From: Fredinandcohnia onubensis
Lineage (GTDB): Bacteria > Bacillota > Bacilli > Bacillales > Bacillaceae_L
DNA length: 64,000 nt
NCBI RefSeq assembly: GCF_002734285.1
Contig: NZ_NSEA01000014.1
Coordinates: 177,380-241,379, forward strand
Direction: 5' to 3'
Each line of letters starts with the position of its first letter. The first letter of the stretch is position 1. Shown piece after piece: positions 33,275-42,409 of this stretch. Both the position numbers and the translations under genes were made by a program. The notes under the pieces are model-generated. The model worked only from the letters and a program-made list of their open reading frames with translations, was not told the origin of the DNA and made no database searches.

Positions 33275-36200
33275 GAATTTTCACACCTCCATTTAGAATT
33301 TTCTCGAGGATAACGTCTTTACTTTCATTTGGGAGAACTCGGTACTTATTTTCCTCTAAACTTTGGTCAAACTGACAAACAGATTTAAACGAACAGAACG
33401 TACAAGGGGTTTTATCCTTAAGCTTATATGGTGCAATATCAATCTCACCATCTGTTATCCTGTTTCCAGTGTTTTTAAAGACTCCACGTACATGGTTGCG
33501 AAGATATCCCAATTCTTCTTCACTTGCAACTTGTGAATTAGAGTAAAAGCTACCGTCCTTCTTAATGGCTGCAGAAACAATTTGGGAGTAGCCTGTCCCG
33601 AGTGATTGGTCCATTAAACGAACAGATTCCTCATCCCCTAATAAGAGTCCTTTCATTTTAAATCTCTTAAAGATTTCCTCTTCAATCTTATCCTCAGACA
33701 GTACTTTATTTGAATGAATTAATGGATCATGGATATGGAAATATAGAACACCTGCAGGTTTTGCAGCAGTACCGATCCAATCTTTCGAATGCGTAATGAT
33801 TACATCCAAATACGTTAACATTTGTAGAGCAAGTCCATAATAAACCTCTGAAAGATTAAGTGCCTTTTGACTAGACTTATAGTCGATCACTCGTAAAAGC
33901 ACACCATTTGAGCTTTCTGCTTTATCAACGCGGTCTATTCTACCTATGAGCTCCATTGTACTGCCATTATCCAAATTAAAACGAATTGGTGGAAGTGGCC
34001 CCTTCTTTCCAAAGCCTAGCTCAATTCCTACTGGGGCAAAGCCACTTGCCTTCGCATGGTCACTTAAAATCTTTGATGCACGACTGATGATTTTTTGTAA
34101 TTTATGCATGATATAGTGATAACGGTTTGAGCTTAATAAAATTTCTTTCTGTAATCGTGGAGCTAATTCTTCTACTGCTTTTATAGCTAACTTGTCACAT
34201 TGCTCTTTTGTTAAGTCCCGCCAATCGATACCATTCTTCCGTAAAAAGTCGGCAATATTCTTTAATGCGGCATGGAATAAATCACCGATATCAGGAGATT
34301 CCAAGCGGAATACTTTCCGTTCTTTCAACTGAAGTCCATAGCTTGCAAAATGGGAGAAAGGACAGCCCTGGAACACTTCCATTCGAGAAACGCTCCCTTG
34401 AATATGGTCACCATATAGGGCATCCGTTATTTCTTTTGATAGCTTTTTCGGTTTGTTTTTATAAAATAAACTACTTAATACAAGCTGACTTTTATCTTTC
34501 ATTTCATCGTGGTTTGCAAAATAATTGTATACATCCCACCATAAATCCTGAATTGGATACTGCTTTTTCCAAGCCTGTAATTGTGTTGCCAATGAAGATA
34601 AGGCAACATCAGGATTCACAATGTATTCTAACTGCTCTATAGCTGGTAGCTCAGAAGGTTCATTCATGTAAAACTTTTCTTCTGCACTTGGAAATAGATC
34701 CTTCAGACGTTTTATGATTGGTGATGGAAGAAGTGACTTTCCTTCTTCGTTAGCTAAAGGATAGCTAATATACAAAGCTTCCTGTGGACTAGTTAGTGCA
34801 CAATAAATAAGGAAATTTTCATCTAAAAGAGTCTCTCGACTTCCTGGCGCTAATTGTAAACCAGCATCACCTAATGTTTCTCGGTCTGACTCCGAAAATA
34901 CACCTTCTTCATTTGGACGTGCAGGAAGGACACCATCATTCGCACCGATAATAAAGGTACATTTAATGTTTGAAAATCTTGACCGTTCCAAGCTTGCGAC
35001 AAGGACTTGGTCTATCGCAGGCGGCACTAGTGCAAATCGCATGCTTTCCAAACCAGTTTCAATCATGTTACTAAACGTAGTAAGGGAAACTTTTTCGTCA
35101 CCAACGATTTCAACATATTGATCTAGTAGTTCTAAAACAGCATTCCACACCTGATCATTTTCTCTTGCTTCCGAAAGTCGTCCAGCGAGTTCTGCGTTCA
35201 ACTTTAACTCTTCCATTTTTGCAGGGATTTCAAGATCCTCTAAATAAAGAAAAAGAGCCTCACACATCCCTCTACCGTCCTTCGCCTTTTGAAGACGTTT
35301 CCCGAGGGAAACTAATGGGCGGGCAATCATGTCTCGAAGGTCATTTAGCTTGTCCTCATATTCACGTTCGTTGTCTGTTTGCGGTAGGTCTGAATCCTCT
35401 AAACCCCTTATCCGCTTATATTTCCATCGCTTACCATTTGTCCATTTATAGCCTTGAATCCCGTACTCAAGGACATAGTTTTCAAGCTTGTCCATGTCCT
35501 CTCGAAGTGTTGGAATCTCTTCACCAAAAGGATATAGGAGATCTGTTTTAACACAACGAAATACAGACTCATAGCGCCAATTGCTATTTACGACCTCAAG
35601 ACTTGAACGAATCAATTCAATTAATGGATGATTTAACATCGATCGTTTTTGGTCAATGAAAAATGGGATGTGATAGTCTTGAAAGATCGTTTCGATAATT
35701 TCATGATAATCACTCGTATTTCGAATCATAATCGCAATATCACGATATCGATAATTTTTATCCCTTGCTAATTTTTGAATTTCACGCGCAATCCCTTCAA
35801 TTTCAGCACGTCGATTCACCGCTTGGCTTAGTGTGATTGACGTCTGACCTTGATATGGAACTGTTGGTCTTTCATCAAAATATCGTTCTAAATGTGCTAA
35901 CGAAGGTTCAGAGGAGTATCGGTATTGACTTGTTAACAAAATGGGCTCCTCAACCTTTATGTTATTTTCTTGAGCGAACTGAATAATAGATTGATAGGTT
36001 TTTCCAGTCATTCGGAAAAGACTTAAATCATGTGGTGGAACTTCATACCCCTTATCAATCGTTAAAGCAATTTTTACTTTCTTTGAGACTTTCATAAGCT
36101 GCCCTATGACTTCAAGCTCCTGAGGGGTAAAACTATGGAATCCATCAATCCAGATTTCTGCTTCTTTAACATAGGTAGATTGAGGAATTTTTTCCGCTAA

Positions 36201-36755
36201 AAGTCGTAAATAATCTTCTGAATCTACGTATTTCTCAAATAGATGTTTTTCTAATTCATCATATAAAAGTTGAAGATCATGTAGTTTATCTGAAAGTACT
36301 TTGTTATCAGATGCAACTGTTTGTTTTTGTTCTTCAAGAGTTTCAGGAGTGACACAATATCGTTTAAACTCCGCAACCATTTCTTCCATTTGTGTAATAA
36401 ATCCATTTTTATCAGCAGCACGAGAAAAAACCTTGAGTTCCTGTTTTTTGGAATCAATGATTTTACGAAGGAGCATATTCACTCCAACATTATTCACGTG
36501 ATAACGGCTCATTCCCCCTGTTTCCTGCAAAACCCGCCATGCCAAACGAGTAAAACTGAAAACTTGAGCTCTCATCATACCTCCAATTCCAGGTGTGTTG
36601 ATTAAATCATATTCTGATTGGAACGTCATTTGGTCTGGAACTAAATACACAATCGGAGAACCTGTTGGGTCGTCAAGAAGCTTTAATCGAATATCTTCAA
36701 GACATGTGTATGATTTCCCTGTACCAGCACGTCCCAATATAAATTGTAAAGACAT
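33267..36755 (-). CDS. addB: ATP-dependent helicase/deoxyribonuclease subunit B (AddB)
   Basis: An 1162-residue partner of AddA. N-terminal MSLQFILGRAGTGKSYTCLE holds the Walker A of a helicase-like fold that in AddB is used for Chi recognition. The C-terminal nuclease has VIDYKSS. The four iron-sulfur cysteines are visible: one in FQGCPFSHF (~residue 800) and three in CTFCSFKSVC (~1118). I choose ATG 36753-36755 because a perfect AGGAGG precedes it; the frame open to 36794 has none. First gene of addBA. Confidence 0.96.
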   Translation of the reverse strand: MSLQFILGRAGTGKSYTCLEDIRLKLLDDPTGSPIVYLVPDQMTFQSEYDLINTPGIGGMMRAQVFSFTRLAWRVLQETGGMSRYHVNNVGVNMLLRKIIDSKKQELKVFSRAADKNGFITQMEEMVAEFKRYCVTPETLEEQKQTVASDNKVLSDKLHDLQLLYDELEKHLFEKYVDSEDYLRLLAEKIPQSTYVKEAEIWIDGFHSFTPQELEVIGQLMKVSKKVKIALTIDKGYEVPPHDLSLFRMTGKTYQSIIQFAQENNIKVEEPILLTSQYRYSSEPSLAHLERYFDERPTVPYQGQTSITLSQAVNRRAEIEGIAREIQKLARDKNYRYRDIAIMIRNTSDYHEIIETIFQDYHIPFFIDQKRSMLNHPLIELIRSSLEVVNSNWRYESVFRCVKTDLLYPFGEEIPTLREDMDKLENYVLEYGIQGYKWTNGKRWKYKRIRGLEDSDLPQTDNEREYEDKLNDLRDMIARPLVSLGKRLQKAKDGRGMCEALFLYLEDLEIPAKMEELKLNAELAGRLSEARENDQVWNAVLELLDQYVEIVGDEKVSLTTFSNMIETGLESMRFALVPPAIDQVLVASLERSRFSNIKCTFIIGANDGVLPARPNEEGVFSESDRETLGDAGLQLAPGSRETLLDENFLIYCALTSPQEALYISYPLANEEGKSLLPSPIIKRLKDLFPSAEEKFYMNEPSELPAIEQLEYIVNPDVALSSLATQLQAWKKQYPIQDLWWDVYNYFANHDEMKDKSQLVLSSLFYKNKPKKLSKEITDALYGDHIQGSVSRMEVFQGCPFSHFASYGLQLKERKVFRLESPDIGDLFHAALKNIADFLRKNGIDWRDLTKEQCDKLAIKAVEELAPRLQKEILLSSNRYHYIMHKLQKIISRASKILSDHAKASGFAPVGIELGFGKKGPLPPIRFNLDNGSTMELIGRIDRVDKAESSNGVLLRVIDYKSSQKALNLSEVYYGLALQMLTYLDVIITHSKDWIGTAAKPAGVLYFHIHDPLIHSNKVLSEDKIEEEIFKRFKMKGLLLGDEESVRLMDQSLGTGYSQIVSAAIKKDGSFYSNSQVASEEELGYLRNHVRGVFKNTGNRITDGEIDIAPYKLKDKTPCTFCSFKSVCQFDQSLEENKYRVLPNESKDVILEKILNGGVKIHD

Positions 36756-36806
36756 ATAGTAACCTCCTAAAGAGAGAAGAATCATTCGTTTCATTCTTAT
36801 CCTCTA

Positions 36807-36836
36807 ATTGTATCAAAAAAAATGTCGAACAGTGAA
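36807..36836 (-). promoter_or_regulatory. Possible sigma-A promoter for addBA
   Basis: On the minus strand TTCACT (36831-36836) and TACAAT (36807-36812) are 18 bases apart, about 50 bases before addB. The -10 is good and the -35 is partial. Confidence 0.4.
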
Positions 36837-36973
36837 TTGTATCATCATCCAGATTCTAGAAAGTGTCAAAGAACCCTCACAATCTGCTATTTTTCAGGAT
36901 GTTATAATTTTTGTAAGGTACTTCCAATATATTTGAATGAGAAGATTTTATTATGTAGAAAGAAGTGATGTTA

Positions 36974-39640
36974 ATGTCACAATGGTACAAGAAATCGATA
37001 GCAGATGTAGAAACTGAACTTACCACAAATATTGAAGCAGGGCTTTCAGAAAGTGAAGCCGCTGAACGACTTCGAAAATTTGGTCCAAACCGATTCGAGG
37101 ATCACAAAAAAACATCGATTTTAAAAATGTTTTGGGTTCAAATTAATAGCATGTTAATCTACATACTTATTGCTGCAGCTGTTATTTCGGCTTTTGTTGG
37201 CGAAATGGCCGATGCCGCCATTATTTTTATCGTTATCCTTCTTAATGCTGTAATTGGGGTTGTTCAGGAATCTAAGGCTGAAAAAGCTTTAGAAGAACTA
37301 AAGAAAATGTCCACTCCAAAAGCGATTGCCAAAAGAAATGGGGTCCTGAGGGAAATTCCATCTGAAGAAATTGTACCAGGTGATATTGTCGTTTTAGATG
37401 CTGGGCGCTATGTCCCTGCTGATTTACGCCTCGTAGAATCAGCGAATATGCAAATCGAAGAATCAACTTTAACAGGGGAGTCTGTTCCAGTTGAAAAAAA
37501 TGCTACTTTAATTACAAGTCACGAGGCATCCATTGGTGACCAAAGGAATATGGCGTTTATGACAACTCTTTCAACTTACGGTAGAGGAATTGGCATCGTT
37601 GTTGATACAGGTATGAATACGGAAATCGGAAAGATTGCTAGAATGCTTGGCAAACAACAAAAAGAAACAACCCCTCTTCAAAAGAAATTAGATGAATTAG
37701 GTAAGTTCTTAGGAATAGGCGCGATTATTGTTTCCATTGTCATCTTTTTCATTGGTTTCTTTCAAGGTAGAGAACCGTTGGATATGTTCCTTATTGCTGT
37801 TAGTTTGGCGGTCGCAGCGATTCCCGAGGGTCTTCTTGCAATTGTGACGATTGTACTCGCTATGGGTGTCGGGCGGATGATTAAGCATCATGCGATTGTA
37901 CGTAAGCTACCTGCCGTGGAAACTTTAGGTGCAGTAAGTGTGATTTGCTCGGATAAAACAGGAACGCTAACGCAAAACAAAATGACAGTCACCACTATAT
38001 TTATGGATGATTGTTATCAGGAGATTGGTGAGGTTCCTTCTGACTTCGCACAAAGCCATCCTTTTTTTTATGGGATTACATTATGTAATGATGCCCAGGT
38101 TTCTGAGGATCAAAGTACAGGAGATCCAACCGAAATTGCACTTGTTCAAGCGGGGTTGAACATTGGCTTGCATAAAGAGAAACTTGAAAATTCCTTCAAA
38201 CGGATCTACGAACTACCCTTTGACTCTGATCGAAAAATGATGACAACTGTTCACGAAGATAACGATAGGATTGTTTCCTTTACAAAAGGAGCTTTGGAGA
38301 GCATATTACCTAGGGTAACAGCTATTTATAAAAATGGGGAAGTTACCCCACTTACTGATATTGACGAAAAACGTATTCTACAAGCAGCAGGAAAAATGTC
38401 TGATAAGGCCTTACGTGTTCTAACTGTAGCTATGAAAAATGTATCAGAAGATGACAGCCTTGATGACAACTTAGAATCAGATTTTATTTTCCTTGGCCTA
38501 ATCGGTATGATAGATCCTCCTCGTGAAGAAGTGAAAGCATCGATTGCCTCTTGTAAAGATGCGGGCATTCAGACCGTTATGATTACGGGTGACCATCAAA
38601 AGACAGCATTGGCAATCGCGTCTGAACTCGGAATAGCAAACCATGAGGCACAAACGTTGACTGGCCAAGAACTACAAGCACTTAGTGATGTGGAGCTACA
38701 GGAAAAAGTGAAAACTGTTCGCGTATTTGCACGAGTTTCCCCCGAGCATAAGGTGCGTATTGTGAAAGCATTAAAAGATAATGGACATATCGTCTCTATG
38801 ACTGGTGACGGTGTAAATGATGCTCCTTCATTAAAGCAGGCTGATGTGGGAGTAGCCATGGGGATCACAGGTACAGATGTTGCAAAAGGGGCCGCTGATA
38901 TCATCCTTACAGATGATAATTTCGCTACAATTGTATCAGCAGTAGAACATGGAAGAAATATCTATCAAAATATCAAGAAATCGATTTTATTTTTACTCTC
39001 TTGTAATCTAGGAGAAATTACTGCGTTATTTATTGGTATTTTACTTGGATTACCCGCTCCATTAACAGCCGTACAAATTCTGTGGGTGAATCTAATTACA
39101 GATACCCTTCCCGCAATTGCATTAGGGATGGATCCTGATGATCCCGATGTGATGAAGGAAAAACCACGGGATCCAAAGGAAAGCATCTTTTCCAAAGGGA
39201 GTGGTAGCTTCACCGTATTGAATGGGTTATTAATTGGTTTTATTACCTTATTTGCATTTGTAGAAGGCCTACGTTTCTATTCTGGTGCAAGCTCAGTCTT
39301 TTCAATTAATTATAGTAACATTACAGCAGATGCATTAATTCACGCTCAAACAATGGCGTTTATTACATTAAGTATTTCTCAATTATTTCACTCTCTCAAT
39401 CTCAGAAGTCGTAAGAAATCGATCTTTAAGGTGGGACTATTTACAAACAAATACTTAATCGCCGCAATCTGTTTAGGTATCGCCATTCAAGTCGGGCTTG
39501 TCTACATCCCGTTCTTCAACAATGTATTTGGAATTCATTTTCTTACAGGTAATGATTGGCTTCTCATTCTTGGACTATCCATTGTACCTGTTATAGGAAA
39601 TGAATTTATGAAAGTATGGAAACGAATATTTTCTGCTTAA
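36974..39640 (+). CDS. Calcium-transporting P-type ATPase (SERCA-like)
   Basis: This 888-residue P2A-type ATPase has an N-terminal cation-ATPase domain (YKKSIADVETEL), the actuator motif LTGES, helix M4 with AAIPEGLLAIVT (Ca2+ site), phosphorylation motif SDKTGTLTQN (Asp near residue 327), the nucleotide-binding KGALES loop, hinge GDGVNDAPSLKQADVG, and C-terminal helices with LWVNLITDTLPAIALGMDP. It pumps Ca2+ out of the cytoplasm. B. subtilis YloB is a relative but lies elsewhere in that genome. The start ATG 36974 follows AGAAAGAAGTGA; ATG 36968 is an alternative. A TATAAT at 36903-36908 may be its -10. Confidence 0.9.
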   Translation: MSQWYKKSIADVETELTTNIEAGLSESEAAERLRKFGPNRFEDHKKTSILKMFWVQINSMLIYILIAAAVISAFVGEMADAAIIFIVILLNAVIGVVQESKAEKALEELKKMSTPKAIAKRNGVLREIPSEEIVPGDIVVLDAGRYVPADLRLVESANMQIEESTLTGESVPVEKNATLITSHEASIGDQRNMAFMTTLSTYGRGIGIVVDTGMNTEIGKIARMLGKQQKETTPLQKKLDELGKFLGIGAIIVSIVIFFIGFFQGREPLDMFLIAVSLAVAAIPEGLLAIVTIVLAMGVGRMIKHHAIVRKLPAVETLGAVSVICSDKTGTLTQNKMTVTTIFMDDCYQEIGEVPSDFAQSHPFFYGITLCNDAQVSEDQSTGDPTEIALVQAGLNIGLHKEKLENSFKRIYELPFDSDRKMMTTVHEDNDRIVSFTKGALESILPRVTAIYKNGEVTPLTDIDEKRILQAAGKMSDKALRVLTVAMKNVSEDDSLDDNLESDFIFLGLIGMIDPPREEVKASIASCKDAGIQTVMITGDHQKTALAIASELGIANHEAQTLTGQELQALSDVELQEKVKTVRVFARVSPEHKVRIVKALKDNGHIVSMTGDGVNDAPSLKQADVGVAMGITGTDVAKGAADIILTDDNFATIVSAVEHGRNIYQNIKKSILFLLSCNLGEITALFIGILLGLPAPLTAVQILWVNLITDTLPAIALGMDPDDPDVMKEKPRDPKESIFSKGSGSFTVLNGLLIGFITLFAFVEGLRFYSGASSVFSINYSNITADALIHAQTMAFITLSISQLFHSLNLRSRKKSIFKVGLFTNKYLIAAICLGIAIQVGLVYIPFFNNVFGIHFLTGNDWLLILGLSIVPVIGNEFMKVWKRIFSA

Positions 39641-39650
39641 ACGTTCAAGA

Positions 39651-39693
39651 AGGTCCAGTGCATGATATTTCTGCACTAGGCCTATTTTTTTTG
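39651..39693 (+). terminator. Intrinsic terminator after the Ca2+ ATPase
   Basis: The strand around 39651-39662 (AGGTCCAGTGCA) folds against 39672-39683 (TGCACTAGGCCT) with one wobble and one mismatch, followed by TATTTTTTTT. Confidence 0.8.
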
Positions 39694-39742
39694 AACCCGC
39701 ATTTTAAGTTAGGCATATGTTACAAAGAGGTGGTGGTTTATA

Positions 39743-40894
39743 TTGAATCGGTTATTTCTTGTAGCATTTTTGCTTATTATTACGGGCATATTTGTAGCCT
39801 CCAACATTTATACTTTGATCCCCATTTATCCAAGCATTTCAGATTCCATCGATATTACGATTGAAAAAGCCGTGCTTGGTGGGAGCATTTTTTCATTTTT
39901 CTATGCGATAGGATTACTAACCTTTGGTCCACTTTCTGAAAGAGTAGGTAGAAAAAAAGTGATCGTCTCTGGCTTATTCTTCTCAATTGTTACGACCTGG
40001 TTAGTTGGTTTTTCCTTTAATGAGGCAAGTCTATATGTTTTTCGAGGATTGCAAGGGATTGCTCTTGGAAGCTTTGCACCGGTTGCGTTCGCCTATACAT
40101 TTGAAATATTTCCAGTGCGACATCAAACCCTAGTTCTTGCCCTTATCAATGGCGGTTTTTTAATTGCAGGAATCCTTGGACAGCTCATGAGCTCAAGTAT
40201 CACTTATTTTTATGGTTGGGAGTATGTTTTTTATAGTTTTGCCGGGATCTATCTTGTCCTTTTTATAGGTAGTCTGTTTATATACCCCAGTGTGCCACTT
40301 ACGAAAGAAGCCGATGCCTCTCTCTTACAAGACTTTTATAAAATCGTAAAAAACCCTTCATTAGTCATTTGCTATTTAATCACTTTTTCAATTTTGCTAT
40401 CCTTTATTTCATTTTATGATGGCATCGGTCAATACTTAAATGAACGGCATGGGGTCGACGAACAGACATTATTCAAGATCAGGGCAATTGGCCTTATCGG
40501 AGCTTCTCTATCTCTATTCACAGGAAAATTGGTTCAACAATTCGGCGACCGTCGAACATTATTAATTGGATTAAGTTTAGCTACCACTAGCCTACTTTGT
40601 CTTTTAATGTCCAAAACACCAGGAGTTATTGCTGTTTTAAGCATACCTTTTGTTGCTTCAATATCATTGCTCTTCCCTTCGATTATATCCCTAGTAGGCA
40701 AATTGGGAGAACACGCACGTGGTTCCGCTATTTCATTATATTCCTTTACATTATTAACCGGCGCTAGCTTTGGTCCGATTATAGCCTCAGCTTTAGATTT
40801 TCCTATTTTACTAGTAAGCCTTATTGGAGTGTTTATCTTCAATATAGCCTTAAGCATGCGATTAAAATTATCCTATGAAAAAGGGTACCACTAG
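39743..40894 (+). CDS. MFS transporter
   Basis: This 383-residue protein has about twelve membrane helices. The loop after helix 2 carries the MFS signature LSERVGRKKVIV; helix 4 includes FRGLQGIALGSFAPVAFAYTF and helix 5 has LINGGFLIAGILGQ. These features are typical of YfiS/YnfM-like DHA1 exporters; the substrate is unknown. The start is TTG 39743 after AGAGGTGGTGG. Its TAG stop lies in a CTAG shared with the stop of the converging flavodoxin gene, inside a terminator loop. Confidence 0.85.
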   Translation: MNRLFLVAFLLIITGIFVASNIYTLIPIYPSISDSIDITIEKAVLGGSIFSFFYAIGLLTFGPLSERVGRKKVIVSGLFFSIVTTWLVGFSFNEASLYVFRGLQGIALGSFAPVAFAYTFEIFPVRHQTLVLALINGGFLIAGILGQLMSSSITYFYGWEYVFYSFAGIYLVLFIGSLFIYPSVPLTKEADASLLQDFYKIVKNPSLVICYLITFSILLSFISFYDGIGQYLNERHGVDEQTLFKIRAIGLIGASLSLFTGKLVQQFGDRRTLLIGLSLATTSLLCLLMSKTPGVIAVLSIPFVASISLLFPSIISLVGKLGEHARGSAISLYSFTLLTGASFGPIIASALDFPILLVSLIGVFIFNIALSMRLKLSYEKGYH

Positions 40895-40912
40895 ACAGTG
40901 ATACCCTTTTGA
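40879..40912. terminator. Shared bidirectional terminator overlapping two stop codons
   Basis: AAAAGGGTACCAC (40879-40891) pairs with GTGATACCCTTTT (40898-40910), one mismatch, loop TAGACA. It terminates both the MFS and the ribonucleotide reductase/flavodoxin transcripts, and the two genes overlap by four bases within it. Confidence 0.85.
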
Positions 40913-41346
40913 CTATTAACTCGTTCTGTTACAACTTGGGCAAAGCGCTTAAACCGAGGCTCATCGATCCGTTGTGGCATTAATTCAATTTTTAAGGTCG
41001 CCGCTAACTTCGAGTGTACATAAAGCATATCGCGAAATTCATCAACCGCCCCACAAAAATTCGGATAGCATTGGTCCCCAGTACCAAAAACTCCTGTTAC
41101 AATACCGTTTGTAGGACCGTTCTCAATAGCTCGATAAAGCCGAAGCATTTCGTGCGGAATTTCCCCATCCCCCCATGTATAGGTCCCTATGATAATGACA
41201 TCAAATGATCCTAATTCGTAATAAGGAAAGTATTCCACCTGATAAACGTAACACTCACTTGTATACCTTCTCATATAATAGTTGATGATTTTTGCTGCTT
41301 CCTCTGTATTGCCTGTTATTGATGTATAGACAATGGCGACCTTCAT
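40891..41346 (-). CDS. Flavodoxin in the ribonucleotide reductase operon
   Basis: A 151-residue flavodoxin: FMN phosphate loop YTSITGNTEEAAKII at the N-terminus, the 60s loop GTYTWGDGEIP, and the 90s loop GTGDQCYPNFCGAV. It lies two bases after the small-subunit gene in the same operon. Class Ib reductases use the flavoprotein NrdI to activate the metal centre of NrdF; this one looks like a true flavodoxin, longer than a typical NrdI. It probably supplies electrons to the reductase, either for cofactor activation or turnover; which one is inference. Confidence 0.85.
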   Translation of the reverse strand: MKVAIVYTSITGNTEEAAKIINYYMRRYTSECYVYQVEYFPYYELGSFDVIIIGTYTWGDGEIPHEMLRLYRAIENGPTNGIVTGVFGTGDQCYPNFCGAVDEFRDMLYVHSKLAATLKIELMPQRIDEPRFKRFAQVVTERVNSQKGITV

Positions 41347-41348
41347 AC

Positions 41349-42395
41349 TTATAGCTCATCAAATCCATTGGATTGGGATACCTTTGTATAAGTCCGTGAT
41401 TTTTGCTCGAAGAAGTCAGATTTGGTATCATTCATCATCTCATCACTAAATACCTGAATCCATGGCATTGGATTTTCTTTTTCTTCATACAGATTTTGAA
41501 ATCCAAGTTGACGGAAGCGCTTGTTCGCAAGGTACTCGACATACTCTTCAAATTCACGTAAATCAATTCCATCAATGTCTTTTAAAATATAGCGTGCCCA
41601 CTCTTTTTCAAGTTCCACTGCCTGTCCAATTGATTTATAAACATACTCTTTGTTTTCTTCGGTATTCAATTCTGGGTTCTCTGATAAAAGAATTCGAACA
41701 AATTGTGCAATGAAATATGCATGTTGCATTTCATCCCTTTGAATATAGCTAATCATTGTACTAGTCTTAAGCATTTTTTGTTGCCTAGCTAGATTATAGA
41801 AAAAGGCAAACCCTGCATAAAAATAGATGCCTTCTAGATTAATCGAATTAATTGCTAACTTAAATAAGTTTTCCGGAGTTGGATTTTCCCTAAAACCTTC
41901 GTAAGCCTCTAGAATCAATTGATTCCTTTTTCGGACAATTGGGTCCTCCTTCGCCTGATTAAAACGTTCCTTTTGTTCAGGTAAAGGCACAAGTGAGCTC
42001 AGAATATAAGAATATGATTCATTATGAACGGCTTCCTGTTGCGAAATCACTGCAAAAATGGCTTTAAAACTAGAGTCCGTCACATAATCCATTACCTGGT
42101 TCATTGTCGGTGTTTGCAAACTATCTAATGATGCAAGCTGCGTGTTGATTCGTAAAAACACATCCTTTTCAATAGAACTTAATTGGTCCCATTGTTTGAT
42201 GTCATCCTGCATATTAATTTCTTGTGCTTTCCAAAAATTCGAAAGCAAGGTTTGATAGAGTGTATACATTTGTGGATATGCGATATCGTTCCAATTCAAT
42301 AGTCCTGAGGTTTCTCCATTAATGATTCCTGTTGATTTATTCGGATACTCTGGATTAAACAATTTTATTTTTGTTAATGGCTGATTATTCGTCAT
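41349..42395 (-). CDS. Class I ribonucleotide reductase small (beta) subunit
   Basis: A 348-residue ferritin-like R2 protein. Metal ligands are visible in order: Asp in LASLDSLQ, EAVH (QQEAVHNESYSYI), Glu in SINLEGIYF and EMQH (QRDEMQHAYF). The Tyr four residues after EAVH's His, in the ESYSYI segment, is at the position of the radical Tyr122 of E. coli R2, so a Tyr-radical enzyme is expected. The metal (Fe or Mn) cannot be told. Its C-terminal tail (QSNGFDEL) would dock in the large subunit. It follows the large-subunit gene by 14 bases. Confidence 0.9.
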   Translation of the reverse strand: MTNNQPLTKIKLFNPEYPNKSTGIINGETSGLLNWNDIAYPQMYTLYQTLLSNFWKAQEINMQDDIKQWDQLSSIEKDVFLRINTQLASLDSLQTPTMNQVMDYVTDSSFKAIFAVISQQEAVHNESYSYILSSLVPLPEQKERFNQAKEDPIVRKRNQLILEAYEGFRENPTPENLFKLAINSINLEGIYFYAGFAFFYNLARQQKMLKTSTMISYIQRDEMQHAYFIAQFVRILLSENPELNTEENKEYVYKSIGQAVELEKEWARYILKDIDGIDLREFEEYVEYLANKRFRQLGFQNLYEEKENPMPWIQVFSDEMMNDTKSDFFEQKSRTYTKVSQSNGFDEL

Positions 42396-42409
42396 ATGCT
42401 TGATCCTCC

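Noticed and set aside
34208..34642. 144-codon plus-strand frame inside addB
   Set aside because: Shadow of a clear addB coding region, with no ribosome binding site or family resemblance.
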